Source of the DNA: Lactuca virosa
Taxonomy: Eukaryota > Streptophyta > Magnoliopsida > Asterales > Asteraceae
Reading direction: 5' to 3'
Assembly: GCA_928212115.1 (NCBI GenBank)
Contig: CAKMRJ010005412.1
Location: 251,755,807 to 251,819,806 of the forward strand
DNA: 64,000 nt
In this document: positions 48,101-60,434 of the stretch, one piece after another
Numbering within the stretch: the first letter of the stretch is position 1
Layout: each line of letters starts with the position of its first letter
Program-made: the position numbers and the translations under genes
Notes under the pieces: generated by a model
What the model was told of the DNA's origin: nothing
What the model saw: the letters and a program-made list of their open reading frames with translations, nothing else
Databases searched by the model: none

Positions 48101-49601
48101 TGACTTCATTTGAAACTGAAATACAAAGTTTGGGACATTTTAGAATTAAATTGATTTAGTTTTTGAATATTTAATCATTGGAACACCTTTAAAATGTTAA
48201 ATATTAACATTTCAATAATGAGAATTTTCCACTTAAATTGTTATATAAAAATTGATTCATGGAAATTTAATTTTCACAGAAAAATGTTTATAACTTATCA
48301 ATATCAAAATTTTGACAACTTATTGGCATAATTCTATTGTAGAAGTTAAGTATGTTAGTGTTAGATTTCGATTAGAGACTCACTAGTGTATACTATTATT
48401 ATAGTAATCAGTAGTGGTACAAGTGGAACTTAGTTCAAGGCATCATTTGCATCATCTCAAAGCATTGTGAGTATTCACGTCTTCCCTTATTTTCAGTTTT
48501 TATGTTTTGGGGTGGAAAAAAATGTCCGAAAAAGCTATTTATTGTTCGTTGTATTTAAATTGATTTGTATCAAACTTGATTGCTATATTTTGCTATGTAT
48601 GTTTATGCAACTTGAAACATGAGGCCTTATTGTCTTAAGTCCCTTCCACTTTACTTCAACCATTAACTCTTGGAGCCAATGGTCATTATGGATAGCGCTA
48701 TTAGGAATTGACAACTCCTCACGCGCCCGATTGCTTGAGTGCATGATACCATATTAATCTATGGAACGATAAGCATAGATCTTGATAGGGCATCAGTCAT
48801 AGGCTTGGTTGTGAACTCATTGTTTGCTCATATACATACAAACTTGTTTATTAATTATAGCAATGAACTTTGTTTCTCATTATAGCAACAAACTTTTATT
48901 GCTGGAAACTTATATACTTTTCTTAGCAATGAAACTGTTTGCTCCTTGTAGCAACAAACTTGTTTACTTATTGTAGCAATAAACTTTGTTTCTCATTATA
49001 ACAACGAACTTTTGTTACTAGAAACTTATTTACATGTCTTAGCAAAGAACTTGTTTGCTCCTTGTAGCAATGAACTTGTTTGCTCCTTGTAGCAACGAAC
49101 TTGATTACTCATTATAGCAATGAAACTTGTTTACTTGTTTTAGTAACGAACTTTATTTCCCATGAGAATATGAACGTTGCATCTTATTTGGGCAACATAC
49201 TTTATCTCTCATGATGACAATGAACTTGGTTTATGCAAACTTATTTACTCATTTTTTCAATATATTTTTATTTATGAAAACTTTTATCAAAACTTTGATT
49301 TCGATTCATGAAACCAATATTATTTTTAATCTGTGAACTCACCAACTATTTTTATAGTTGACACTCGTTTTACATGCTTTTTCAGGAATCATCTAGTAAT
49401 AGGCACGTAGAGACACATCACTTGTAGGAGCATTTTTATGTGTTGTCTTTCAAATACATTGTAATTTATATTAAAAAGTTGTTCAAAGTCATTGTACATT
49501 GTAATTCTTTTTAATACTATGGTTGGTGTTGTCTTTTAACTTTTGATATGAGACCCTTTGTACTGTCGCGTCCCGTGTTTCCGCTTTAGCGGGGTGTGAC
49601 A
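45161..49601 (+). mobile_element. Solo LTR, 4.44 kb
   Basis: It starts TGTGACGATCG and ends GGGGTGTGACA. Perfect 5-bp duplications TGAAT flank it (45156-45160 and 49602-49606). The termini resemble the solo LTR at 4545-7316. It is AT-rich with no gag or pol. CT-rich text (45980-46250) sits where a transcript leader might start, and a tandem repeat occupies 48830-49220. The length is unusual for a plant LTR. Orientation is inferred from the end sequence only. Confidence 0.85.
48830..49220. repeat. About 28-bp tandem repeat in the solo LTR
   Basis: At least ten imperfect units read AACTTGTTTACTCATTATAG followed by CAATG or CAACG. Variation is mainly in the CTCCTTG versus CTCATTA segment. Confidence 0.85.
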
Positions 49602-49621
49602 TGAATCGTGGAGGGATCTAT

Positions 49622-50396
49622 TGAAGGGTTTTGAGCATTTTAACACCCCTATGGTGTTCATGCAACCCTAAATACCTTGGATCTATGTTTTCTCTATTAT
49701 ACATGCAAACTTGAACTTTCCAAGGTATTACCCTAACTAGCATACAATCATTGATACTTGGGTAATATAAACAAGTTAAAAGACATACCTTTTTCATGTA
49801 GCTTGAAGTCTTGGAGCTTAAGAGCCTAGTGCCTCAAGTGTGACACCTCAAATGGTTCACACAACACCAAGAACCCTTGGAATAACTAGAGAATAAGGAT
49901 ACATGCACCAAATCCGTTTTTGCCCTCTTGTGTATATACACTAGTGTCAATTTCTTGAGCCATGGGGTCCTTATATATTGTGGCTATTAGGGTTACACCA
50001 TGTAACTCATGTCTTTCCATATTCTCCATGCTCCATGGGTTAAAACCTCCATGGAGTATCCATGGGTTACTCCATGGGTTTAGCCCAACATGAAGAATTA
50101 TGGATCATAAGCCCACATATATAAGAATGAATGATTTACACAATCAATCCCCATATATTTAATTAGTCTCCTTTTGATCACAAAATTAATTCCAAATTAA
50201 TTCTTGATCAACACTAATTAAATAATATGATTTCATATTAATATATTAGAACTTATAATATATTAACAAATCATTAATATCCTTTTCTCACAAAAGTCTA
50301 TCCAAATTGTTCCGATGCCATGCAACCGAAATGGACCATGCCAATCGGGTCAAGTACATACCAATCATAGTTATGGACTTAGACACTAATCCAACA
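49622..50396 (-). repeat. 3' LTR (element sense) of minus-strand copia element
   Basis: This 775-bp LTR starts TGAAGGGTTTTGAG and ends AATCCAACA on the plus strand. It differs from 56560-57335 by roughly two percent by eye. Confidence 0.94.
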
Positions 50397-52228
50397 GTCT
50401 CCCATTTGGATAAGTCTAAAACTACTATTGCGTATGACTCCAAAACCCGACTAGCAATCGTAGCTCTTAAAGCCGCTGTCGAACTCTGAACCAATCAATG
50501 ACGTGTCCATTAGATAAGGGATCATATATTCCTCCATTCTAGATATCATATGGACTGAGACATGGATTATAATCATTCTCTCTGTCCATTTATTGTTTCC
50601 TGATTTCCAATTTATGATGACCGACTAATTGAACAAATCAAATCAGTCCAAGCTTGGCCAAGCACTTCGGGGTGTCATCACTAAATCATCGAGGGGCCCA
50701 CAGATATCGCTTTTATCCCTTTAAGGGTAAAAGGAATGGATAAACTTCAACTCATATGCTTGTTATACTACTTGTTGAATCATACATAAAGGAACGTTTT
50801 ATAACATCGAGTTACCAATGCGTTTTCGTACAATCAATGTATAACCAACTCATAGGCATCAACTCATATCTCTAGGTTTGAAGAATATAAGATATTATCG
50901 TCTCATGATCACTCGTGATAAAATCCATGAAGTGAGTCAAATGAGCTTGGGTTTAATCCAATACTCATAACTTATGAGCACTCATGAATGTTGCAACAAC
51001 TCTTGCTATGTCCACTACCTTGGACATCTACAAACCAGCTTCATGACAGTCTTGATTCATATCTACTTCCAACATATGACCGACTGTGGATGGTTTGAAT
51101 AACTTAGTCATTCAGGAAGAACGACCTAGTTATTCTGGAAGTCAAAACATGAAAAGTGAAACACAAGAATAATCGAATCCAATATGGTCTCAAAACTAAT
51201 GAATATAAATAGAACACCTTTTATTTATCACCATATTAATTACCCATTATTCATTGCATACTGTTTCAAACTATCAACTTTATACTTGAATTAAAACAAT
51301 AGTTGTCCCATGCTCCAAGCATGTACACTATGGTTTTCTAAACACTAGTCATGCCATACACCAAGTATGCACACTATGTTTTTCCAAAACATTAGTTATG
51401 CCATACACCAAGTATGCACACTAAGTTTTTCTATGATCTTTACTTTGTCAAATAGATCGATTGAACATAATTCCAATGATTCTCATTTCACACTCCCAAA
51501 TCCTTACCGCAAATGCAAGAATTCCAAATTCCTGCCATTTACCTAAATCTGTTAGATTCTAAACTTATATGCACTAATCCTCTGTAATGATTATGCACAA
51601 AGTCACAAAGACTTGTCAACAGACATTACAAAGTATTCCAGTGGAGATCAACTCCATGGAAACGAAGTCTCAGATTCAAAGTACACTGCTTTGAACATCC
51701 TTCTTGCATTAAGTTTTCTAATTTTACACAGATTGAATAACTTCCACCTATGGAGACAACTCCATATTCCCATTTTGACTATCACTTCTGAACAAGAGCT
51801 GCCTCTTTTCAGAATATGTCAATATGGTCCTCTCCAAAAATTTACACTATACTTTCAACTGTCCCTGAGCAACCAATCTTTGGTAAACCTTAGATTTTCC
51901 TCGACAATTGCTTAATCACTTTAGTCATATCCAGTTCTATTACTTTTTCCCTCTTAATGCCATAGGCATTTGGAAAAATTTAAAACATATGAATATTATA
52001 GCATATGCAATCGATCCTATATCCGAAGCATATGGGACACGATTCATGATGTCTCACATAAAGACATGATACTAGACCAGTCTTTTGCTATAATATTTCT
52101 ATTTCTATTTGCCAAGTTCTCATAATTCAGATTATAAAAAGGGATGCCGTAATCATAATCGAATTTTAGAAGGCAAATAATGGACCCATATATAGAATTT
52201 CCTTATGTTGAGCCATTCCAACATAAAA

Positions 52229-52267
<39 letters not shown>

Positions 52268-54358
52268 TTGACTAAAGATGACTAAAACCTCAATCTAAGC
52301 TTTTAGAATTGAAATGAAGTATAATTTCCTCTCCCTTAATTATAGCAAAACAACTTTTCCCAATTGAAACTTTTTGTTTTCTATAATTAACATTGCTAAC
52401 TTGCAACACTTATCATGATTATCATGCTCCCACTAACATGACGATTATTCGTATAACACTTATGCTCCCACTAGCTTTGACATGTACTCAGAAATCAGCT
52501 GGACTTCTAGAAATCAATACTTTATTGACTTTCTTACCAAAGTTCAAATTTCTGATACGAGATGCTTTGATAAAACTTTATCAAAATATACACCTTTCCT
52601 TAGATAGCTCACATGTGTGTCTAAACAATTTCAAAACTATGAAAATGGATGCCGTAATCATAGTCTCAATTGTTTAGACCTTTGCCATTCCTCAAAAGTC
52701 CATGTTAGTGTGCCGGTTACCACATACGCTCCACTAACGACTTTGAGAATGCAAATATCACAATTGCTATCTATTTAAAATCTACTTAGTGAAAGCGTTT
52801 CCTCACCATCTCTTTCATGAATCGGAGAGAAACCTTATGACACTTAGATTTTATGGTGTATGTGTTCCTATCCATGTGAATTTGTCAAAACCATAATCAC
52901 AAGACAAGGTTAGTGACAAATCCAAACTCATATGGACCGAACTTGTGCAGTCTTAACTTCTTGCCACCTGGCAGCACAAGGGCCTGCCATTGCTTCCAAG
53001 TTGTTATGCAACCGATTGAGAACTCTCAGAACTCATATGCAAAGCCAACTTTAACTGGAATGGGCACAAAAATAGGAATATGTCAACATGATAGGTTATA
53101 AACCTCAAGTCGTGTGCTAGTGAAAAACTACATGTTTTATTCTTGATTAGACTCTTTCAAGATCTTTTAGACTCCCACTGTCTTTTTTGACATATAAGAC
53201 TCTCTTGCCAAGACCCAATCCTTGACAAAAAAATATTCAAGAGATAGTGCGGATTCTTATCAAGACAAACACTTCACACAATTGGCCTAAGTTGGTCTCT
53301 GTTTTATCCAAAACATCACAACTTACCAATTTCAAATGTACAAGAGTAGGACACATCTTACATTTGACTAGTGTTAATAAACCTTCTTTAAGATATGTCA
53401 CTCAAGTTACAATCTTGGAGTATGACTCTAAGAATTGTTTTGGAACCAAGTATGACTCATCTTCTTGATTTAACCATTTCAACAATTCATGATTCCTCTT
53501 CTTAGCCATAAGAATGCACTAAGATGTCTTTAGAGGATGAATTGTGATATGGTTTCATAATCATTAAGATGATCATAAAACATGATACTAAAGTACTCTC
53601 CCATCTTTTCATATTTGAGAAACTTTTTATCTTTCTGCCAAATTTGATTCTTCTCATTCGTTCTGCCATACATCGAAAGTTTTCCAATGTTTCAGAATTA
53701 TACTTAAACTTGTAAGTATAACCATATTTACTGAGCTTTAGTAAATCATGACGAATAGTCTTATCGATCTTTTGTGGTGGACTTGACCAGTGCACAAGAA
53801 TGTGTACTAGGTCCCTTAGTCCTTCACTTGACTCACATATCCATGTGAACAAGGAACTAGTCTTAATTTTCCAAAGATGAAAATTCTCATTCATCATACG
53901 ACTTGCATGATTCCAAGTTTCTATTCAACTGAAACTTGGGTGATGAGAATCTTTCCTTATTTGGTAAATTATGACACTTCCACAAATGAAAGAATCAAAT
54001 CCATTTTCCAATATTGCTATTAACGGAATCATATAAGCACTAATTTTTTTTCACAAATGCCACTGTAAGGATATTTAAAATAAATAAAAAACGAAACTTT
54101 TCTTTTATTTAAAAATTATGGAAAAACTTATCCTTACGATGCAAATACATATGAAAAAATATGTTGTTATCTATTCCTAAGCAATCTATCACAACTCTTA
54201 AGCAACAGCTCAAAATTCTGATCACCGAACCATGCGATTGAAATCCATCTTCGCGATCAGAATCAACTTACTCTTCTTTAAGCTTCCATTCTTAAAACAT
54301 CAACATGTGACCCAGTCACATCATGTAATAAGAATCTCCAAATACGAACTTAATAGAG
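50397..54358 (-). pseudogene. Decayed pol-derived region, with (TA)n tract
   Basis: This is collinear with 11928-15635 of the plus-strand sister. The longest frame (53897-53502) keeps an integrase-like SKYGYTY...SETLENF...FGRKIK block but no DDE catalytic set. A (TA)n tract is at 52234-52264. There is no usable RT or RNase H frame. Confidence 0.65.
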
Positions 54359-55061
54359 TTAGATAGTGGACTTACCTGAAGTAGAGTCAAATTTTTTGAC
54401 TTGACCAACCTTATGATCTTTCAGGTAAATAGGGCAGCTTTGCAACCAATGCCCCTTCCTTTGGCAATATAAGCATATGGACTCTTTGGGAATGGTACAC
54501 GAGACTATCTCAGACTTAGCCTTTCTCTTTACCATTTGGTCAACCGAGTTGACTATGGCCAATCCCTTTCCATTGGTAAGAGAAAGCTTTCTGGATTTCC
54601 AATGTTACCATTGTCAAAGTCCATGGAAGTTTGGGAAGTTGATCTTCTAATCAAATTTGCTTTACCAGTGCTCCAAATCATTGCTGATTCAGCAGCACCT
54701 AGCAAATAGATAAGATCATTAAGGGTCATGTTATAGTCTGTTTCATAGTAGTCCCAAAGGAAACTCACTATGTGACTTAGAAAGTGATTGAACAACCAAC
54801 TTTCTCAAGACTTTGACACCCAACTCTCCCGGCTTGTCAATATGTGACTTCATCTCCAAGATGTGAGCACACATAGACCTTGCTTGCCAATAGGGCTTGA
54901 GTGACCTTGAACTATTCAAGAACTTGAGGGTTAGGGAGAATAATTAGAGGAGGTGAAGGAAGAGAAGTATGATTTCCATGAGCCAACCATGGGACATCAT
55001 CTTCATTAGGAAAGCTTGTTCTTAGGGATTTGGGAAGATCATAGTTGTCTGAACCAGACAT
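54359..55061 (-). pseudogene. copia gag (broken) with CCHC knuckle
   Basis: In element sense an ATG at 55061 starts MSGSDNYDLPKSL and PSPPLIILPNPQ, then stops. Later frames give TLNDLIYLLGAAESAMIW (54795-54553) and a knuckle CLYCQRKGHWLQSC (54562-54359). It matches 11233-11927 closely, including the missing middle part. Confidence 0.82.
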
Positions 55062-56540
55062 CTACAATGGGAGATATTCAAGTTAGTTGATTTAAGTCCT
55101 TAATATAACACCTAATATGAAATATTAAGGCTAGGACCCAACACAATACTTTTATAACTTGGAAGAGGGATGTCGTAATCCAAGTATAAAATATTTGAAG
55201 GTAGGCGAATGACGATTCACCAATTTCCACCATGAAAAATGAAATAATATATTAGGTTTTAATTGGATTTGAAACTCCTAGATCTTTTGAGATTCATTGA
55301 ACTTTTCAATGGCATGTTTCAATCTCGATTGTGCCCTCTCAAGTTTTGTGACTGGGATGCCGAGGATCACAAAACAAGGTGTGAATAACCATGCAAATAT
55401 ACTTGGTACCCTTAATATTTATCACTTAATCGATGTGACGGTTAACCACACGTGCTCCACCGATCCTATGATAAACATTAAGTTACCCTTTGCCTACCTT
55501 GTTAAATCCAGGTTAGTGTGCCGGTTAACCACACGCGCTCCACTAACGACTTAAGCAAAGTGCAAAGTGTAATTTCATAGGTTAGCACCAAATTCACATT
55601 TTCCTAAAGTAACTACGATTGGGAATTTATAAAAGGTTTAGTTACTTTATATTTATCATTATACTTATAATGAAGGGGGAACTATAGTCCTTGTCCTACC
55701 CGTTCGGCTAACGACCCTCCACCAGTCAAGGAAGCGGTGGGTGAGAGTGGACACCCATTAAGCTGCCATTTTATAGGCAACAACCTTATACCCCCCTTAT
55801 AGACTGGCTTCGTGAATGAGGCCTACTAACGGTAAGACTGACTTGCTCTTATACATATATATATATTATTAACTTATAATACTATAAAGTATAAGGGTTG
55901 AATTTTAACTTTTAAAATTCTAGGGGTTGGAACTAAAGTTTTTAAAGTGACTTTACATGTTCCAAAACTTGAGGGAAAGTTTTGTAACTTTCAAAACTTT
56001 TCATCTTTCATAACTTATGAGTTAATGATTTAGTAAAATGAAGTCTCTTCATTTTCAAGTAACTTATGTGTTTCTTTAATGGACTTTAAAAGAGTGACTT
56101 TTGGTAATCCATAACTTAGGGACAAATTATGGATTCCATTAAACACATAAAGATCAAGAATTAAACTAACAAACTATTTGAAAATAATTCCTATGATCTT
56201 CTAAACTCATAAGTGTATGAATATCCATATCAACAATTTCAAGAATCATAAATAAACCATACAAAACTTGAAATTTTGATAATAACCATTGAAAATGGAT
56301 TAGCATAAACATTACACCATCTAAAACAAGTTTTATAAGACCAAAACAGTTTAGGGTAATGTTTTCTAGTCCATTTCCAGCAGCCAAACTCGAAAAACTG
56401 CAAACCGGAAGACAAACTCGTCGACTTCATGTATTAACTCATGAACCCGGTGAGTTTTTGGCCAGAACTCGTCGAGTTTTCAGTCTGGGCAGATTCTCAG
56501 CTTTGAAAAACAAGTTTGCATCAAGTATAAATGAAAACAA

Positions 56541-56558
56541 GCCTAGGCTCTGATACCA
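56541..56558 (-). other. Primer binding site of minus-strand copia element
   Basis: In element sense TGGTATCAGAGCCTAGG lies one base from the LTR. ACTCGNCGAGT-like palindromes follow at 56415-56480. Confidence 0.88.
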
Positions 56559-56559
56559 C

Positions 56560-57335
56560 TGAAGGGGTTTGAGCATTCTAACACCCCTATGGTGTACATG
56601 CAACCCTAAATACCTTGGATCTATGTTTTCTCTATTATACATGCAAACTTGAACTTTCCAAGGTATTACCCTAACTAGCATACAATCATTGATACTTGGG
56701 TAATATAAACAAGTTAGAAGACATACCTTTTTCATGTAGCTTGAAGTCTTTGAGCTTAAGAGCCTAGTGTTTCAAGTGTGACACCTCAAATGATTCACAC
56801 AACACCAAGAACCCTTGGAATAACTAGAGAATAAGGATACATGCACCAAATCTGTTTTTGCCCTCTTGTGTATATACACTAGTGCCAATTTATTGAGCCA
56901 TGGGGTCCTTATATATTGTGGCTATTAGGGTTACACCATGTAAATCATGTATTTCCATATTCTCCATGCTCCATGGGTTAAAACCTCCATGGAGTATCCA
57001 TGGGTTACTCCATGGGTTTAGCCCAACATGAAGAACTATGGATCATAAGCCCACATATATAAGAATGAATGATTTACACAATCGATCCCCATATATTTAA
57101 TTAGTCTCCTTTTGATCACAAAATCAATTCCAAATTAATTCTTGATCAAACACTAATTAAATAATATGATTTCATATTAATATATTAGAACTTATAATAT
57201 ATTAACAAATCATTAATATCCTTTTCTCACAAAAGTCTATTCAAATTGTTCCGATGCCATGCAACCCAAATGGACCATGCCAATCGGTTCAAGTACATAC
57301 CAATTATAGTTATGGACTTAGACACTAATCCAACA
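56560..57335 (-). repeat. 5' LTR (element sense) of minus-strand copia element
   Basis: This 776-bp LTR is the partner of 49622-50396. Its boundaries are set by the primer site on the left and the tctat duplication on the right. Confidence 0.94.
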
Positions 57336-57340
57336 TCTAT

Positions 57341-58696
57341 ATCCTAGAATACAGTTCGATTATGGGAACGGTGACTATCTATCAATCCTTGAATGAAGGT
57401 GATGATAAGACGGAGTTGTGGCATCGTAGGTTGGGGCACATGAGTGAGAAGCGCATGTCAGTTCTAAGTAAACAAGGACTGCTCGGTGGAGAGGCTACTA
57501 GAAAGATAAAGTTTTGTGAAGGTTGTGTTAAGGGAAAGCATCACAAAGTGAAGTTCGGTACCGGTCAACACACAAGCAAGGAAATCCTGGAGTATGTTCA
57601 CTCAGATCTGTGGGGTCCTGCACCAGTGAAGTCTCGAGGAGGATGCTCATACTTTGTGATGTTCATTTATGATTATTCAAGGAAGGTTTGGTTGTACTTT
57701 CTAAAGACCAAAGATGAGGTGTTTTGGAAGTTCAAGGAGTGGAAGACCATGGTTAAGAAAAGGATAGGAAAACAGTTCAAGACTCTGAGGACGGACAATG
57801 GGTTGAAGTTCTGCAATGATCAATTTGATAAATTCTGCAAAGCAGAAGGTATAGTGAGGCACCACACTGTATGACACACACCACAACAAAATGGAGTTGT
57901 AGAGCGGATGAACCAAACACTCATGCAACGTGCTAGGTGCATGCAAATATTTGCTAACTTACCCAAGCAATTCTGGGTGAAAGTAGTTAACACTGCTTGC
58001 TATCTGGTGAATAGATCACCATCAACTGCAATACACTTGAAGACTCCTCAAGAGGTATGGTGTGGGAAACCTTCTGACTATTCTTGTTTATGTATATTTG
58101 GATTCCCCGTATATGCTCATGTGAATGATGGTAAACTTGAGCCAAGGGAAATGAAGTGCATATTTCTAGGATATGCGACGGTAGTCAAAGGTTATCGAAT
58201 GTGGTGTACAGAAGAAGGAAGAACTCCTAAATTTAACATGAGAAAATATGTGACATTTGATGAATCTGCCATGGGTAACCAGGGAGGATGTGATACAAGT
58301 CAAGCAGGGAACAAAGATCAGGGTGCTAGCCAGAAGGTGGAGTTTGTAACTCAAACTCCAGACAAAGTTGTGATAAGTGACAAAGAGCAAGACGACAGTA
58401 AACAGTCTAGACAAGATGAAACCCAAGAGCAACCCATGGGATCTTCGTCTAATGGTGTTGATGCCAGGAAGGATGATGAATATGAATCTATAGCAAAAAG
58501 AAGATCAAGTAGGTTCATTCAACAACCCGATAGGTATGTGGGATGTGTGAATTCAGGTGAACTTGAATCCATTGCTTTTTCTTTAGCAATTGGGGAAGAC
58601 ATTGACACTGAGGAGCCTCAATCATATAAAGAGTTTGTGGTGAGTAAAGAAGCAAATGACTGGTTGATGACCATGAATGAAGAAAACTATCTTTAG
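57341..58696 (+). pseudogene. copia integrase region
   Basis: The HHCC zinc-binding motif is visible (LWHRRLGHMSEKRM...CEGCVKGKHH). The core has SDLWGP, TDNGLKF and, after an in-frame TGA at 57872, QQNGVVERMNQTL. The D, D and E catalytic positions are therefore present. A frame change separates 57362-57874 from 57908-58696. The C-terminal part has VWCGKPSDYSCLCIFG and KCIFLGY, typical of copia integrase. Insertion of element DNA was its role; this copy is broken. Confidence 0.92.
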
Positions 58697-60147
58697 AGAA
58701 TAATGAAACAAGGGATCTTGTTCCATTACCAAAGGGAGCAAATTCAGTGGGATGCAAATGGATCATTAAGAAGAAGGAAGGGATATCAGGAGTTGAACTA
58801 GCTAGGATCAAGGCAAGGTTAAAGGGTTTTCTCAAAAAGAAGGAATTGATTATCACGAGGTGTTCTCACCGGTTATGAAGCACAAGACAATTCGGGTTCT
58901 TTTGGCCATGGTGAGTGCATTTGATCTGGAGCTTAAACAGCTTGATATGAAAACTGCATTTCTTCATGGGAACTTAGAAGAGAAGATTAATATGTCCCAG
59001 CCATAAGGGTTCCTTGATTCTAAGAAGGATCATGTATGTTTGCGAAAGAAATCCCTGTATGGTTTGAAGCAGTCTCCAAGACAATGGTACAAGAGATTTG
59101 ATTCATTCATGATCTCGAATGGCTACACTCGAAAGCAGTTTGACAATTGTGTTTACTCAAAGGAATTGTCACCAGATTCCCACATATATCTTTTGCTACA
59201 TGTTGATGATATGCTCATCGTAGCTAAATACATGGCTGGAATAAATGACTTGAAGGCGACCCTGAAGAATGAGTTTGAGATGAAGGATTTGGGAGCAGTA
59301 AAGAGGATATTAGGGATGGAGATTCAAAGGGTAAGAAGAGCAGGGCAATTGTATATTTCTGAACAGAAGTACATTGAGAAAATTCTGCAATCTTTTAGTT
59401 GTGATCAGTCCAATCCAGTTCCTTTGGCGGATCACTTTAAACTTGGTCCAAATACTATACCCACTACTAATGAAAAAAGGAAGTACATGAGCAGGGTTCC
59501 ATACTCAAGTGTTGTTGGTAGTCTCATGTATGCTATGGTCTGTACTAGATGTAATTTGGCTCATGCAGTTAGTGTTGTTAGCAGGTTTATGCGTAATCCA
59601 GGGAAGACTCATTGGGAAGCTGTAAAGTGGATCTTGTGATACTTGAAGGGAACGACGGATGTTTGCTTGGTGTATGGAGCAAATACGAAAAGTGACTTGG
59701 TGGGATATGTTGACTCTAATTATGGTGGTGACTTGTTGAAACATATGTCACGGACGTGCTACATATTCACTTTATTCAGATGTGCCATCAGTTGGAAGTC
59801 AATGTTACAAGATACCATTGCTTTGTCTACAACTGAGTTAGAGTACATGTCCATGAGGGGAGGAATAAAGGAGGAGATATGGTTGCAAGGGCTTATTTAG
59901 ATTCTTGGTCTAAAGGTGGAGAAGCATGTCTTATATTGTGACAGTCAAAGTGATTTGAGTTTTGCTAAGAACCTTGTGTATCACGAGAAGACAAAACACA
60001 TTGATGTCAGGCTGAATTTCATTCGGGATATTCTGGAAGGAGACAAGTTTTCAATACTGAAGATTGATACCAAGGTCAACCCAGCAGATATGCTGACAAA
60101 GTCGTTGTCCATGGAGAAGTTCAAGATTTTCTTGGACTTGGTTTGAT
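58697..60147 (+). pseudogene. copia reverse transcriptase and RNase H region
   Basis: RT fragments over 58720-59040 are frameshifted (GCKWIIKKKEG, LKQLDMKTAFLHG). From 59040 one frame reads SLYGLKQSPRQWYKRF and LLHVDDMLI, the RT active site with H for the usual Y. It continues with EMKDLGAVKRILGMEI and VGSLMYAM and stops at TGA 59637. RNase H follows in the frames 59643-59900 (GYVDSNYGGDL, STTELEYM) and 59916-60146 (LYCDSQSDLSFAKN, KTKHIDVR, NPADMLTKSL). Stops between the frames are TGA and TAG. Confidence 0.92.
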
Positions 60148-60257
60148 ATTCGTAGGAGGTAGGTCCCCTTCGGGGACAAATGGCAGGAAGGGAGAGGAAG
60201 TTCTTATTCGAGGTGGAGTTCAGAGAATGCTCAAGTCAAGGTGGAGATTCTTAATTG

Positions 60258-60434
60258 TGACTCGAGCATTTAGATCATGTTCATGGAGCATTTGGACCAT
60301 GTTCATCAAGCTTTTGGAGCACTTGGAACTCAATGGAGTACTTGGGGTTCATGGAGCATGTGACAAAGGAACGGATCATCTGAGAAAGAAATGCATCGTC
60401 TGACAAAGGAACAGATCAAGTGCCAAAGGAACAG
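60258..60434 (+). repeat. 3' LTR of gag-pol copia element, start only
   Basis: It starts TGACTCGAGC after a purine-rich stretch (60227-60249) and matches 42895-43040. It is cut by the Athila-like LTR at 60435. The last five bases, AACAG, would be that element's left target duplication. Confidence 0.85.

Larger units (their letters stand above)
49622..57335 (-). mobile_element. Complete Ty1/copia element (minus strand), gag-bearing, pol decayed
   Basis: LTRs 49622-50396 and 56560-57335 are flanked by perfect tctat duplications (49617-49621 and 57336-57340). The polypurine tract is at about 50397-50410 and the primer site at 56541-56558. Gag is at 54359-55061 and the pol-derived region 50397-54358 has no long frame. 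It is the same family as 8691-25167 and 1-1922. It inserted 15 bp beyond the target duplication of the older solo LTR. Confidence 0.95.
42895..60434 (+). mobile_element. Ty1/copia element with gag-pol (TNT1-like), split by two insertions
   Basis: The 5' LTR is 42895-43947, the primer site 43950-43961, gag/protease 43988-45160, integrase to RNase H 57341-60147, and the start of the 3' LTR 60258-60434. Coding sequence is interrupted by a solo LTR (45161-49601) and a minus-strand copia element (49622-57335), 15 bp of original sequence remaining between them. The 3' LTR is cut at 60435 by an Athila-like element, so its remainder should lie beyond the window. Many stops and frameshifts make it inactive. 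Confidence 0.92.
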
